NCBI GenBank assembly: GCA_025769875.1
Contig: JAGFNK010000322.1
Location: 1-60,387 of the forward strand
Reading direction: 5' to 3'
DNA: 60,387 nucleotides
From: Russula earlei
Taxonomy: Eukaryota; Basidiomycota; Agaricomycetes; Russulales; Russulaceae
Shown here: positions 32,915-44,418 of the stretch, in pieces
Layout: each line of letters opens with the position of its first letter
Numbering within the stretch: the first letter of the stretch is position 1
Program-made: the position numbers and the translations under genes
Notes under the pieces: model-generated
The model's database searches: none
Told to the model about the DNA's origin: nothing
The model's input: only the letters and a program-made list of their open reading frames with translations

Positions 32915-35900
32915 TTATAGCCCCGTCTCCAAGACGCCAGCCCCCAGCACCTGTTTGAGCAGCAAATCGACTTTGTCCTTATCCTCATCGAGTCTATTCT
33001 TCTCCTCGATCCAGCGCATCTCCCGCTGCTCATAGAGAGATCCGAGCGCGCGCAGACTCCCAATCGCAGTGTCTAGAGCACGACGGAGGTCCTCCTCGCG
33101 CGCGTCGCTGCTGCTCGAAGGTGACCCATCGCGCGATGACGATGATGCACGTGAGAGCTGTTCGAGTAGCGACTCAGAGCGTGAGGTGCGGCGGCGGCCG
33201 GCGACTTCGGCAAACGCAGAGCGAATCTTTATCATATCGGATGAATCGAGTAGCTCGACGTCGCGACGAATTGCACGGGACGCAACGGAATGGAGCTTGC
33301 CTGTGTGAGATGGTGCTGCGAGGAGCACGAGAGTAGTGTCCGTCTCGCAATCGAGTGCATGAAACTAAGAAGCGGCATCGGCCCAACAAACGGGTCAGAC
33401 CTGCCTAAAACGATCCTGCGGCGAAAATAACTGAGGTACTTACAGCACGAAGAAGGGCTTCCCAACGAATCTTCCACCTTCGGCGACGCTTCTCAGGATT
33501 GCTAACATAGTCGGTATGGAATTCGAGCTGCAACAGATCATCTGTGACACCCTCGGTTCCTACGTCCTCGTCAAACCATTCTCCATCGTCTCCATCAGCT
33601 TCGTCCTCGTCATCTGCGCTAGTGTCCCAGCGTGCGGGTCGGGGTGCATAACGGCGAGGCTCAGATCGGTGCTCGCCAACCTTAGATTCTCCGGCGGTCT
33701 CTTCACCTGACGACAACTCGGGGCTCGTATCTCGAGGTTGCGTACTCTCAACGCGTGGAGGCGGTCGAATCTTTGGCCGGCGACGCAAGTCCTGAGAACG
33801 CTCATGGTGGTTCAATCCGCGACCCGGGCGGATGTGTGGTGGTAGCGCAACAGGCTGATGACTGGGGCTCGAACGTATGCTTGCCGTCGAGTCTGGTATG
33901 CCCCCACGTCTCCCTCCAAACGCGTGGCTTGTTTGCAAGAATGCCCAGGGATTGTACTGAGGTCCTGGGAATGGAGTTGACGAAGGGGAGAGCGTTGAGT
34001 CAGACGCCATGCCATTATTGTTGAGAGCATAGATTTGCATCTGCAACGCGAGTTGTTCGCGAACAACATTGGGATCCATTTGTGAAAGGTCCATGGTTCC
34101 ATTGTATGAGCCAGAATAAGTCTGTCCACGACGAATGTGTCCGTAAGGGTAGGGGTACGGAGAACCGGCAAGTGGGGCAGGGCTGTAAGGATGAAGAACG
34201 GGCTTGACACCATTCGCACGGTCCATTCCGGAAATGAGAGGTGATGGTGATGGCGCGGCTGTGTGGCTGCGAGGAGTGGGGGGGATAGGTGCACCTGGGC
34301 GAGAATGTGTTGCCATCGGTGACTGAGGGTAGCCATGATAGTATGCCGCCGCAACAACAGGGTCATCCAGGAAATGATCGGGCTCCTCATGGCTTGGCGA
34401 GTGTATCTGATGCGGTGAGTTAATCTGACGAGATGAATTGACTTGGGGAGCAGGATAAGGTCTGAGATTCTGTTCAGGTAGAGGGGATTTTAGCTGCTCG
34501 AGTGTGTGCCCGAAGGTGACTGCATCAAAGGAGTGCAGTCCTAGTCCATCTGTCACACCATTACGACTTCGAATGCGCGGAGGCTGGGGTTGGGATTGCT
34601 GGGGGTGTTGCCGCTGTAGTGAAGGTCCTGGGGAATCACGAGTTCCATGACCACGCTCTGGAGGTAAGGTCACAGAGGGGGAACGTGGAGTGTAACTCTC
34701 CTCATCCTGAGACTGCGTATGACCAGAATGCTGTATATCTTCCTCCTCATCGCCGTCACGCTTCTGCGTTACTTCGTCGGAGTTCTTTAGTGATTTTTGG
34801 CCGGAAGTTTCCCGCCCGTTGCGCTCATGACGTGCATCATAGCGTGGATCAAAGCCTTCGGGGAGAAGGTCCGACGAAGGGGTAGGAGACGAAGTAGCGT
34901 GATGCTGGCGCTCGAGGTCACGCGCTTCCTGCTCATGCCGGAGGGGATGTCGCCCAAACTCGCTTCCGCCAGGAGTCCATTTGTCGCGCTCTTGTTCCTG
35001 TTGACCGTGTTGTTCATAAGCGCCCTCTTCTTCGGGTTCCTCTTGAACCGGTAGCGATTTGTCAGGAGTTCGAGCTTTGACAGACTGACCCGTAGGAGAT
35101 TGCGTGGCAAGCTTCGCCACGGAAGGGGGCGTTGAGCGCAATGGTTCCGTATATGGTACATTCTGACGGGGGGCAGGAGGGCTCGGTGGAAGGGCTGCAG
35201 CCTGAGCCGTCCGAAGTTCGCGCTCGTGTTGGCCGAAAGAAGGGGAGGGTTCACCTGGCGTGCTGAGGGCAGAAAAGTACTGCGGGGAGTCGGCACGGGG
35301 GACCTCAAGTTTCGGAGAGGGCTGCTGAATGGGCATCGCCGAGGAAGGATCGCGCTTGATACTGCCGCGGCGGCGCTGCTGCTCGCGATCCCGTTCCCAG
35401 GATTCACGGTCCTTGTCACGTGCGGTATCGCGGCGTTGCGCAACGGTAGGACCGCTGGCTGGATCACGCGGGCTCGGACGCTCGCCGTTACGAGCGCGTT
35501 CGAGGTTGGATTCTTTGGGGAGAGAATTGGGCTCAAATTGGGTAGACCTCGAAACAGGGCCGGAACTTGCGCCACCAGCATATGCCACTCCTGCCATCCC
35601 GGCGCCCAATGAACCCAAAGAATGAGCTTGGTCGATAATATCCAGTGACATGAATTGGGGAGGAGCGGGACGCGGTACAGGTCGCGCAAAGCCCATGGAA
35701 GGAGTCATCTGATTAGCATTGAGCTGTAGTAGATTGGATGGGCTGTGATTGTGGGACGATTGAGAAGGCATTTGATGGGTGATAGTTTGCTGGCCCGTAG
35801 GATGAATGGGAGCAGGCGGTAGCGTCACTTGATCCGGGCTACCATCTCTGCTAGTGCTGTGGTATAAAGGGGATGTAGCGCGACGGATCTGTCCTGAGAC

Positions 35901-36076
35901 AGTTTGGGCCGCTAGTGGTGGGGTGCGCCGCTGATGAAACGAGGTAGAGGAGGTTGTGGGACTCTGCTGGCCATTATATGATCCTTGAAACCCAGAAGTT
36001 GACTGGCCGCGAGTGTTCCTTTGACGTTCACGGAAAGATGGCGACGGAGAATTTTCGCGTGGGGAAGAACTCAGCC
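32915..36076 (-). CDS. Large disordered protein with conserved C-terminal domain, unknown function
   Basis: Exon 36076-33444 and last exon 33364-32915 join in frame across a 79-bp intron (GTAAGT..CTTAG). The first base is an inferred 3' splice site (TGTACAG before 36076); the initiating exon was not identified, so the N-terminus is incomplete. About 850 residues are Pro/Ser/Gln-rich and charged. The C-terminal region looks folded and conserved: DLLQLEFHTDYVSNPEKRRR, RWKIRWEALLRA, then FHALDCETDTTLVLLAAPSH after the intron, and a coiled-coil end REMRWIEEKNRLDEDKDKV. I recognise no catalytic domain. It may be a scaffold or nuclear factor; this is inference. GC content and codon use match the neighbouring genes. 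Confidence 0.85.
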
Positions 36077-37176
36077 CTGTACAACGAGGTGAGAAAATCA
36101 GACTTTCAGTATTTGATCAATCAGAAGAATCAAATAAATTATGAATGGGAAGAGGGACGGAGTGTGCGTTTAGTCGGCGTGGAAGCAAGTCCTGCATACG
36201 GACAAGGAAAAAGAAAGAAAAAAAAAACTGGAGATTTGCCTGTAAAGATGGATGTAGTTTAATGTGCACGCAAGCGCAATCGCGATTCAAGCTACGAATT
36301 CGGATAGGGGGATGCGAGCGTTTCCGTCGTGCCATCGATTTATAGAAAATGGTGGTGAGGAGACAGATGCACACCTTGTGAAGGGCCGGTTGTGGATTTT
36401 CTGGTTAGAGGGGGCGATTGCGTCGACATGGGAATCAGAGTGTGTTGAGTTGGGATAGCAGATGGGGGATGAAGAGAGCGAAGGGAGGCGTCGAGAGCAA
36501 AAGATAGAACGAAAGAAGCGGAGTCGGATGTGAATTGAAGTACACACGAGAATGGCAAACTCGCGTTTCCAACGTGGCTTGCGTTACACAAGACCAGATG
36601 AGATGGCCGAAAGACAACGAGGTCAGTCGCAGACCAGGTAAGGAAATTTGCCTCGAGGCTGATCACAGCATATATCCCAACTTGACACCACGGATCGGTC
36701 GTCTCGAGCGCGTGAAAAAGGAAGTGAAAGCGCTGACCTGACAGTTGCGAAGGGAAAGAAAAATAAAAAGACAGGACAATGGAGAGGACATTGCGAGTAC
36801 AAAAGAAAGGCGTTCACTTGTTGCAACATCCAATGGCGAAGCCTCCCCTTTCCTCCCCTCTCGCTTGGTCAGCAGCGAACCCCACGTTTTTTCGTGTCCT
36901 CGCCGCGTGCCAGTGCAACGCTCGGTTATTGGCATGGTGTCTGTCCACCTGCCACAGATCTCTCCATTACGCCCTTGACGTTGACACGAGTGAACGTGAG
37001 AACGCCGCATTTCATTCCTGCGACTGCGCTACTCTACACAATTTGATCCTGCTGATATTGATATTCCCTCTTGATCGCGAAAACCCTGGTCCGCACCATG
37101 TCCGTTAGAACGGAGCGATCTACATCGCTTCCATCCCAAGACGGCACATTCCGTGGTTATCACAGCCGAGAGACCC
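36077..37176. other. 5' region of the large gene and spacer to the glucanase
   Basis: Several overlapping short frames on both strands lack protein-like sequence. The first coding exon of the upstream gene probably lies here; a minus-strand MQDLLPRRLNAHS frame near 36196 is a candidate but no in-phase donor was found. Confidence 0.4.
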
Positions 37177-38689
37177 TCACGAGTAAACTTTGATCCAAGA
37201 GAATTCGAAGAAGGCATCGGTAAATGCAGCGGGATTGTTGTCGACGAAATCTACATGACAACTTCCTAAGAACATGCTCAAAATCGTGTCGGTGGCATAA
37301 CGTACCGATGCATGTGCCTGGGCACCCCGACGCGGCATACACTGCGCTATTTCCTGCCCAATCTCCACCTTGGTGATCACAAAGGTAAGCGAGTTGGCGT
37401 TAAGTAAGGCCGCTTACACAGAGCAATGTTGATATTAATACTTGCGGGCCCAAAATGCAGGCCGATATCACAGCTCGTGTTTGGGAAATAGGCAGCTGGT
37501 ATTCCCTATGTATGCGTCAAGTTGGTATAGCTTTCTAGCACAACGAATGTGGACACACCCAGTTATCGGTGTTGATCAGGTTCGAGCCATTTGTCATTTC
37601 GCCAGGAATGGACGCACTATTTCGTCCCCAGAACCATACTGCGACAAATGTGCTCGTACGTTCTATGGCATACCTGCACGTTACTGGTCATTTTCAGAGG
37701 CCAACGGAGTTCGAGGGGGCCACACCATCCTCCACCATTCACGTTGAATGCTGTTCCGTAGCTAATCCCAGGCAATCTCACCCCGCATCCCGCGTTGAAG
37801 TTCACCCCCGCATTGCAATCCAACCCCGTGTTTGAACTATGCTGAGGGCCTCAGTTCCAGGCTATAGTAGAGTGTCATGACAACCTACCCTATCATGTCA
37901 CGTGACGGAGGCATAGAGCAACCTGCTGTATGATTTAATCATTGAGAACTCACCCCTCGCGGTGTGAAGCGCGTACCAGAGGTAGTGTGCAATGTGACGA
38001 GATTTTGAATCTGGTTGTTCACCCCTTCGAGAATGTCAATCTCCCCCTTGGATTCGAATCAGTCAACTCAATGTGCCACGCATACGGAGGGAAAACCAGA
38101 GACCCCTGCTGGCCAATTAGCACCGTTCTCCCATATGGCGGGCCATGTCCTGCAGAGGGTATCGTTGAACTTCCCTCTGTACACGCGGATGCAGCAAGGC
38201 GCGTCACCCACCCGCAGCCTTGCGGCATATGGACGATATCGAACCTGAGAATTCGGTAAGCTTCTGTGCGATAAATACAGCGAGTGACTGGTGAGGGCGA
38301 GGCGAGCCTTACACTGAAACGTGCGTGTCGTACAATTTGTTAGACTCTATTCTGACTGAATTGCGTCCAGGCCCACTTGCGCTCAGAAACGTCGTGTTGT
38401 CTACGCGGATTATAGCGTCCCCAGACCCAGACACGAGGGCCAAACTCCCACCCAGGGCGACGTCCTCCGGAACATAATTACTGTTGGAGTGATTTCGTCG
38501 CGATGTGGAGAAGGGCAGCAGGGGTGAGGGACCCACATACACTCGTCCGTGTGTCGGATCAGACCCGGCAACGAATTGGAACATGGAGAAAAAGTTCGCT
38601 CCTTGATATGTGTCTTCGAGGGAGTACTGCCCTGCCAAGGCGTGGTTCGGCAATGGAACAAGGAAGGCGGCGAACGCGAGGAGCCTCAT
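37177..38689 (-). CDS. GH16 endo-1,3(4)-beta-glucanase, secreted
   Basis: Ten exons in 1.5 kb join in frame to 314 aa: 38689-38541, 38480-38313, 38244-38212, 38149-38104, 38046-37954, 37841-37726, 37673-37559, 37505-37418, 37368-37306, 37250-37177; introns are 49-112 bp. An N-terminal signal peptide (MRLLAFAAFLVPLPNHALA) implies secretion. The family pattern follows: YSLEDTYQGANFFSMF, DPTHGRVNYV, VSVFDIVHMPQGCGTWPAIW, then the catalytic GEIDILEGVN with both glutamates intact, GCGVRLPGISYGTAFN, FVAVWFWGRN, AAYFPNTSCDIGLHF, CGDWAGN and the end FEFSWIKVYS. GH16 enzymes hydrolyse beta-1,3(4)-glucans of fungal or plant walls. The fourth donor (GTCTCT) is weak, but the join is supported by the family sequence. 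Confidence 0.95.
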
Positions 38690-40366
38690 AGATTACGAGA
38701 ATATAATTCGGTACGGTGTCGTTGCGTACCATTGACAAGACAATCGGAGTATTTATGGCAACTACTACGACAGGGAAGGTAAGGCGAAGGAGGCAAAAAG
38801 TGCAACATACACGTGCTAGAGGCACACGGGGTAGTGAGCCCGTGAGATACACCTTCGAGGGACACTGGGAGTACAGTGACATGAGAGCCGTCAGAGTGGC
38901 GGTTCACCCAGACCGCCAGGTCAGGGGTCGGAGGCACCTGGCTTCTGTCACTGTTGCAAATGAGGGCCCAATTTTAGCGAATCTGCTCCACATGTCGCTC
39001 ACGAATGAATAGGAAATGGGGGCTTCCCGAAGCACGCGTGTATTTCAGGGGTTTGTCACTGACGTATTTTCCCATGATCTGCGTCGCCTAGCCGCTCCTG
39101 CGTCTGCGTGGTCGCGTGGTACTGTAGCATGTATCCGCCCGCCTCTTTGACAGGTTTACGGACGAACCATTGGGCGCCTTGGGGATGATGGTGGGCGGGG
39201 TGAGAGGCGTGGAGAGGGGTACTGTAACGGCATGCCGAGCCTGACTTACGGGGATATCGGCCACGCTACGGCCCTGTGGCTGAGGGGTCTCTACAACACA
39301 TGAGAAGTTAAAGTGCGCTCCCAATTATTAAATGCTGTTGCTTTTAGTTCGGGCTCAGGCTCGAGAAATTTAACATGTCAGCAGCCAGAACGGATAAATA
39401 TATAGTGGCTTGATCAAAGGTATACTAAGACAATCGGACCTTGTTCTGACCCCTCCTTACACCGCGTCCTATCAGGTCAACAGCAGAATGTTGGCAGAAC
39501 TACTCGCAATCATCGCGATGAATCTGACCGAGAAGAGTCCCTGCGTTCCTTGTGACGGGGTCGAAGGATTCTCGATACCGTCCTATCTTTACTCCTGGGC
39601 CGACGCCAGAGACGCCGGAAAGGCAGCTATTTCACCGCGCGGGTGGGTGACTCAATCCAGCTAACCTTATGTCCCACAAGCGAGCAGGGTCAGCGCGCGC
39701 TTGAGTTTGTGGGGCAGGACCGAGGGTAGAGGGATACAGGACTTGGAGGGAGCAGACAGCATGCGAAACAGGACGGGCGAAAGGCTTTGATGTTACGGGA
39801 AATCACGCTGGCAGACAGAAAGAAAGAGTAAACGAAGGCTTTTATTCCAAACAGTAGCTAGGTTGTTCATATACAGAAAGAGGGGAAACAGTTGATGAAA
39901 GACAGACAATGCAACGCGTCGACGCGGCGATCGAATCGAGGGACACGGCGAGAACGTGGAGAATGCAGGGATCTGATCATAGTTGGCGAGGAGCAACCAA
40001 CCACGTCGCGCACACGTGATTAGGCGATCAGTTCCTAGTTATGATGATGCTGAAGTACGCTAAGTCTCATGATGTCTTCTAACAGTGATAAGAGGCCTTT
40101 TCTTTTTCTCTGCACGGCAGGAGGCAGGACAGGTGCGTAGAAAAACAATAGTTGAAAGCGTACAGTTTGGTATGGACAAGGTTTGTACTACACGATGAAG
40201 GCATTGTGGAGGGGAAAAGAATCTGAAGTTCAAGTGTTCTAATGGAGAAGAGAAACTGTCCTGGCATTGGTACACGCTGCCGCTTTTCTAGGTATTATCA
40301 TCTGGGTAATCGCATAAAACCACTGGCTGCGAGAGAGAGCAAATCGGGTTTTCTCACCTCAGGGTT
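38690..40366. other. Intergenic region, no gene I can support
   Basis: Includes the glucanase promoter. Open frames at 38716-39012 (+) and 39410-39664 (+) show no family motif, and splice-linked exons could not be assembled. Nothing else recognised. Confidence 0.45.
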
Positions 40367-42680
40367 TTACATTCCCATAGAAGAGAACGACTCGCTGACC
40401 GGCGCATCTCCGCTCCTAGTCACTGCAACTTCCTGTTTGCGATCCATGTCTATCAATCCGAGCTTGTTGGCCGGCGGGTTTCCCTTCTCTCTCATACTGT
40501 CGCCGATTCGGCCCCACGCACGATCCCTTGCGCCTTCTTCGTTCTCCCTCGTTAGGCCGGTGCCGGGATGGTCTCTTTCACGCTCTCTCCCTGTTGTCCG
40601 CTCAAACCTGGTTTCCGTCTCAATCGGTACGTCCGTCAAGCCCGGCATAACGCGTGCCCTGCGCCCAGTCCCACCGTAGCTCTTGAACGTCCGCATAACG
40701 AGCGCAAAATACACCAGCCCGAGCAACAGCTGGCATGTGATCCCCACGCGTGGGCCGAACTCTTGTTCCCGCGAAAGGGCAGGGTGTGATTCGCCGCTGG
40801 CACCCGTTCGCCAGACCAACGACATGATTGCAACGACAAACGCAAGTACAGACCATGCGAGCCAGACTCCCGGCAAGGCCAGCAGGACCCAGACGTTCCA
40901 GAATATGGCAGTTTCTGTCTTTTGTGCATCCTATAGCAAGACCAGATGAACGAAATTCAGTCAAACCAACAAGACAAGAGGATACCTCAGCCCAGCGGGA
41001 TGCACGATACATGCTACGCATATTTCCAAAGCGTATGATATACAGGATGCCATATGAAAGGCTCATCAACGCGCTAACCAGAGAGCAAAGCGAAGCTGTG
41101 CGCGTCAACGGATCACTAGCAGCATCTTGGAGTTGGAGCAGGGTTAAAATAGCCCTGTATGGAGCATGGATGGTCAGCGGACTTGTCTGAGCATAGGAGG
41201 TTAAGGGACCGCACGACAGTAACAAGGCAGATAATACGTTGAGAGTCTTCCACTCTCGTACAAGGGAATCAACAAAATTTTCCCACGAGTGCTTGAACCT
41301 GGCTAGAGCAGGTGAAACATTTGGCGGCACCCACTCCTCAGGAAATGGAAGCACGATGCTCCCTGTTCGAGTATGCCCATTTTCTGTCTCCACAGGTTCG
41401 CATGCAACGATGATTCGCTGGATCTCAGGTCTCGAGACGGCTGCATCCTCAAATATGCGCGCGACACGTGAGAAGTAAAGTGAAGGGAGCCGCAGCTGTG
41501 AATGCAAGTACAACTGACGGGGTAACGTGTCAAATACGAGAAGGTGTGTGTTATGGAAGCGTGAGGAGCCAAAGAGAGGTACGCATGCGCATGTCAAAGG
41601 CATATCGAGCTGGGACCGTGGCGTTCCGACTTCAACGTCTGAGGGTCGCGCCCGCTCACCCCAGCAACGAACGAACATCTTGAGCGAAAGTTGGGGGTGG
41701 AGACGGAATGGATCAACAGGCACAAAGGGTTCTTCACGAGACTGGGCACGGCCTCGTGGAGAGAGACGTCCAAGAAACGAACGCAAAGGTGACATTTGGC
41801 GTGAAGGGGAAGGTGAGCGTCGGGGAGAGCCAGTGCGCGAATGAGCACCTGTATGCGACTCGGCGCTGTTCCTGCGTGTAAGATAGGCTCTTTGCGACCG
41901 TCTCTGTCTACGCGTGTCGGGGTGAAGACGTCCATGCGCGTTTTCGCGTGCACGTGTTGCAAAGGAACTGAGGGCGTGCATAGTGCTAGGGAGGACTGGC
42001 TCGCTAACTGTTGGTAACTGACGATCACCTGTAGGCTGAGCATTAGCAGGTCTTATCATCAGATTCAGGAACTCGGCGACGAGGACTTATGCGCCCCCAC
42101 GTTACCCATCATGTCTGGGAAACCCGCTCCAGAGCCCAAAGGCATGGACATATATGCACTCACTCTGGCGGGGGCTAGTTGATGAATCTCTATCGCTGTC
42201 AAGGGAGATGCGCTGTCGTGGAGGAGTCTCCCGCTCTGCAACGCTGTTAGACAAACTGTGGGAGATCTGGGGGACGCGAGGGGAAGACGTCTGCGCAACG
42301 CGTCTTTCCGAGGTAGAAGGAAGATCAGGTCCCTCCATGCTGCCAGTATTAGTAAGGGGATCGACGGTGGAAGGATGGGCAGGTGAAGAGCGAAGGAGAG
42401 AGGGTAGGTCAGCGAGTTTGTCGGAACTGGTGAGTTGAGAGGTAGAGAGTTCGGTTGCTGATTTGAAGTCAGTGCCATAAGTCGACAAGGAGAGGGAGAA
42501 GGACGCGTCATACTAACAAGATGGTGGATTTTCATCCGGTTCTCCGGTCACGGCGGGGGTATCGAAAGAAACAGGGGGGAGTGAGGCGAGATTGTCGCGC
42601 TCTGAATCCCCGGAGAGCTGACGGAGAGGTAAGGGCGAAGTCAAAGGCCGCGAGGCGAGTGCAGGGGGGGTGGATGCCAT
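40367..42680 (-). CDS. Membrane protein with four predicted TM segments, unknown function
   Basis: Four exons (42680-42518, 42457-42164, 42085-40986, 40930-40367) join to 706 aa; introns are 60, 78 and 55 bp. The N-terminal 200 residues are Ser/Pro/Arg-rich and presumably cytosolic (MASTPPALASRPLTSPLPLR..). A folded part follows (QLSLKMFVRCWGERARPSDV; HNTHLLVFDTLPRQLYLHSQ). Hydrophobic segments are NVLSALLLSCGPLTSY, CSLVSALMSLSYGILYII, NVWVLLALPGVWLAWSVLAF with following AIMSLVW, and LLLGLVYFALVM; a basic, disordered tail ends at GMGM. The first two joins are needed to give the protein a coherent start; the acceptor ATAAG of intron 2 is non-consensus. I do not recognise a named family. Confidence 0.85.
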
Positions 42681-43429
42681 GTGAAGAAGAAAGAAAGGAG
42701 GTGAGAATAGGCAAGCGTGGCTGCTAATGGTGTTGGGAAGCCAGAACCAGATAGCTTGCCATATTCATGCAATGCAGTCGTGGAGGGGAGGTGGAGTGGA
42801 GACTGAGGCGAGGGCGTTGTACACGATCACGTGTCAGGCAGGTCTCCATGGTCACTACGACGAGTTTGTACGAACACAAACAAGACCTGCGTCCTGTTCG
42901 AAGGTGAGGGAAAGGAAGGGGCATGGGATGGGCCCTAGCAAAGTGGTTAAGACGTTCAATCCATAAAGGCGAATTGACCATTCGGATTACACTATTTCAT
43001 CACGCCCATGCAAGACACAATCGTGGTTCCGATAACAGGGGAAATGGCAGTCGTGGGGATACAGATTCTGTTGAGGATGAATGGACCGTTGATCAAGGTA
43101 TGATGAGGAAACCAGATCTCCTCGCTCTGATTGTTTTGTAGCTACCACACTGCATTCGCAAGGTGTATCGGTTTCAGCAGCCGCGACTCGCGCAACATTA
43201 GTTGCGAAGTTTGTTGACAAGAAATTGCTCCAGTTGGACGTCTCGCAATTGCCACACACCGTTTCTGACACCGTTCCAACGAACAGTGGGATGTGGGCCA
43301 CTTTTCGAAATTGCACACCACACGGGGCGGCCATTCCATGTTCTCTGGTAACACTCGGATTCGTGACACAACCTTTCCGAACACGGCCGCGACCCTTGGC
43401 GTACCCTCATGTCATGAGTACGGAGTAGT
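42681..43429. other. Intergenic region
   Basis: Promoter side of the membrane-protein gene. No coding exon with family sequence found. A tRNA-like word TAGCAAAGTGGTTAA at 42934 was examined and rejected. Confidence 0.4.
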
Positions 43430-43783
43430 AGCTCACGTGGACATCAAGTCCACAATCTCGTCTATACCGATCATTTGTGCTTGCAGATCATTGATTTCAA
43501 CTCAGCCATCCGGATGGTAGGATTCAAGAACGATACGGTAGTAAGTGCTTATGGCACTTGGGGTTGGATGGCGCCCGAGGCCGGAGAGCACAGCACGTTC
43601 AGTCCTCTCAGAGCTGACAGGTGGTCTCGCGGTAAGGTGCTGCTCTACTTCCTGAAGGTGCAGAGAGCTGAGAGCTTTGCTGAGCAGGTGATGGATGACG
43701 ATCCACTCCATCGGCCGTCCTTGGTCGACTGGTTTGAGCAAGTCGGTGTGATGCTCTGTGATGACGATGACACAGAATAAGGT
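43430..43783 (+). pseudogene. Protein kinase C-lobe fragment
   Basis: The frames read VAHVDIKS, resembling a kinase catalytic loop (HxDxK), then after a probable short intron LQIIDFNSAIRMVG with DFN where DFG is usual, YGTWGWMAPEA with the APE motif, SPLRADRWSRGKVLLYFL (helix F) and DDPLHRPSLVDWFEQVG. The N-lobe with the glycine loop and lysine is absent, so this is a remnant. The order and motifs fit a eukaryotic protein kinase. The local pattern YSPxxADRWSxGxVLLY is common in basidiomycete kinase families, which is from memory and not checked. Confidence 0.65.
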
Positions 43784-44418
43784 GGATGATGGCACCAAAA
43801 AGGTATCAAAGGCTCCGGTTGAGGATGACTTTGGCAATCCCACAAGGCAACGGACTCGGGCAGATGTCAACTTGAAAGGAGAGGCATCGCCGCGATTTTC
43901 TTGATATCGTTAAAACTTGATAGTGCTTGACTTGTTATGGTGAGCACAAACCCTATCAACTCTGTTTCTGTTCATCCAACTGCTTCTGGGCCGCGGGTCT
44001 GCAAGACACAGATGAAGTTGCTCTCCGATAGATTTTGATGGGTCCCTTTACAACATCTGGGAGCCCTTGCCATCACAGACTGTCAGTGCCTAGGCCTGAC
44101 AGTTGTTTGTCCAGATGCGTTGCTGTGACGTGAAAAAAGTGGTTCTTAGTCCTTTGAGAGCCGGGTCAGCCTCCGCAGGGGCCTCACATCCCAAAACGGG
44201 GAGTCGACCATGAAAAAATAACATATATATAGTGCGAATATAAAACGGGGTATGCTAAGAATTTGACCTCTGGAGAGAAGATATCTCCAGCCGAAAGAGA
44301 GCGAAAAAGTGTGTCGAACCGGGATGATAAGTGGGCCCTCGAAAGGAATAAAACGAAACGAAACGAACACAGCGTCATCCCCAAATAAGTCCGATAAAAA
44401 GAAGACATTTTCTTGGCG
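43784..44418. other. Intergenic region, 3' side of the coiled-coil gene
   Basis: The frame after the kinase stop still encodes a plausible tail fragment near 43785-43905 (VDDGTKKVSKAPVEDD). Beyond that nothing is recognised. Confidence 0.4.

Noticed and set aside
42930..43000. tRNA-like stretch (TAGCAAAGTGGTTAA)
   Set aside because: It resembles an A box, but no acceptor stem, anticodon arm or GGTTCGA box can be folded at the right spacing.
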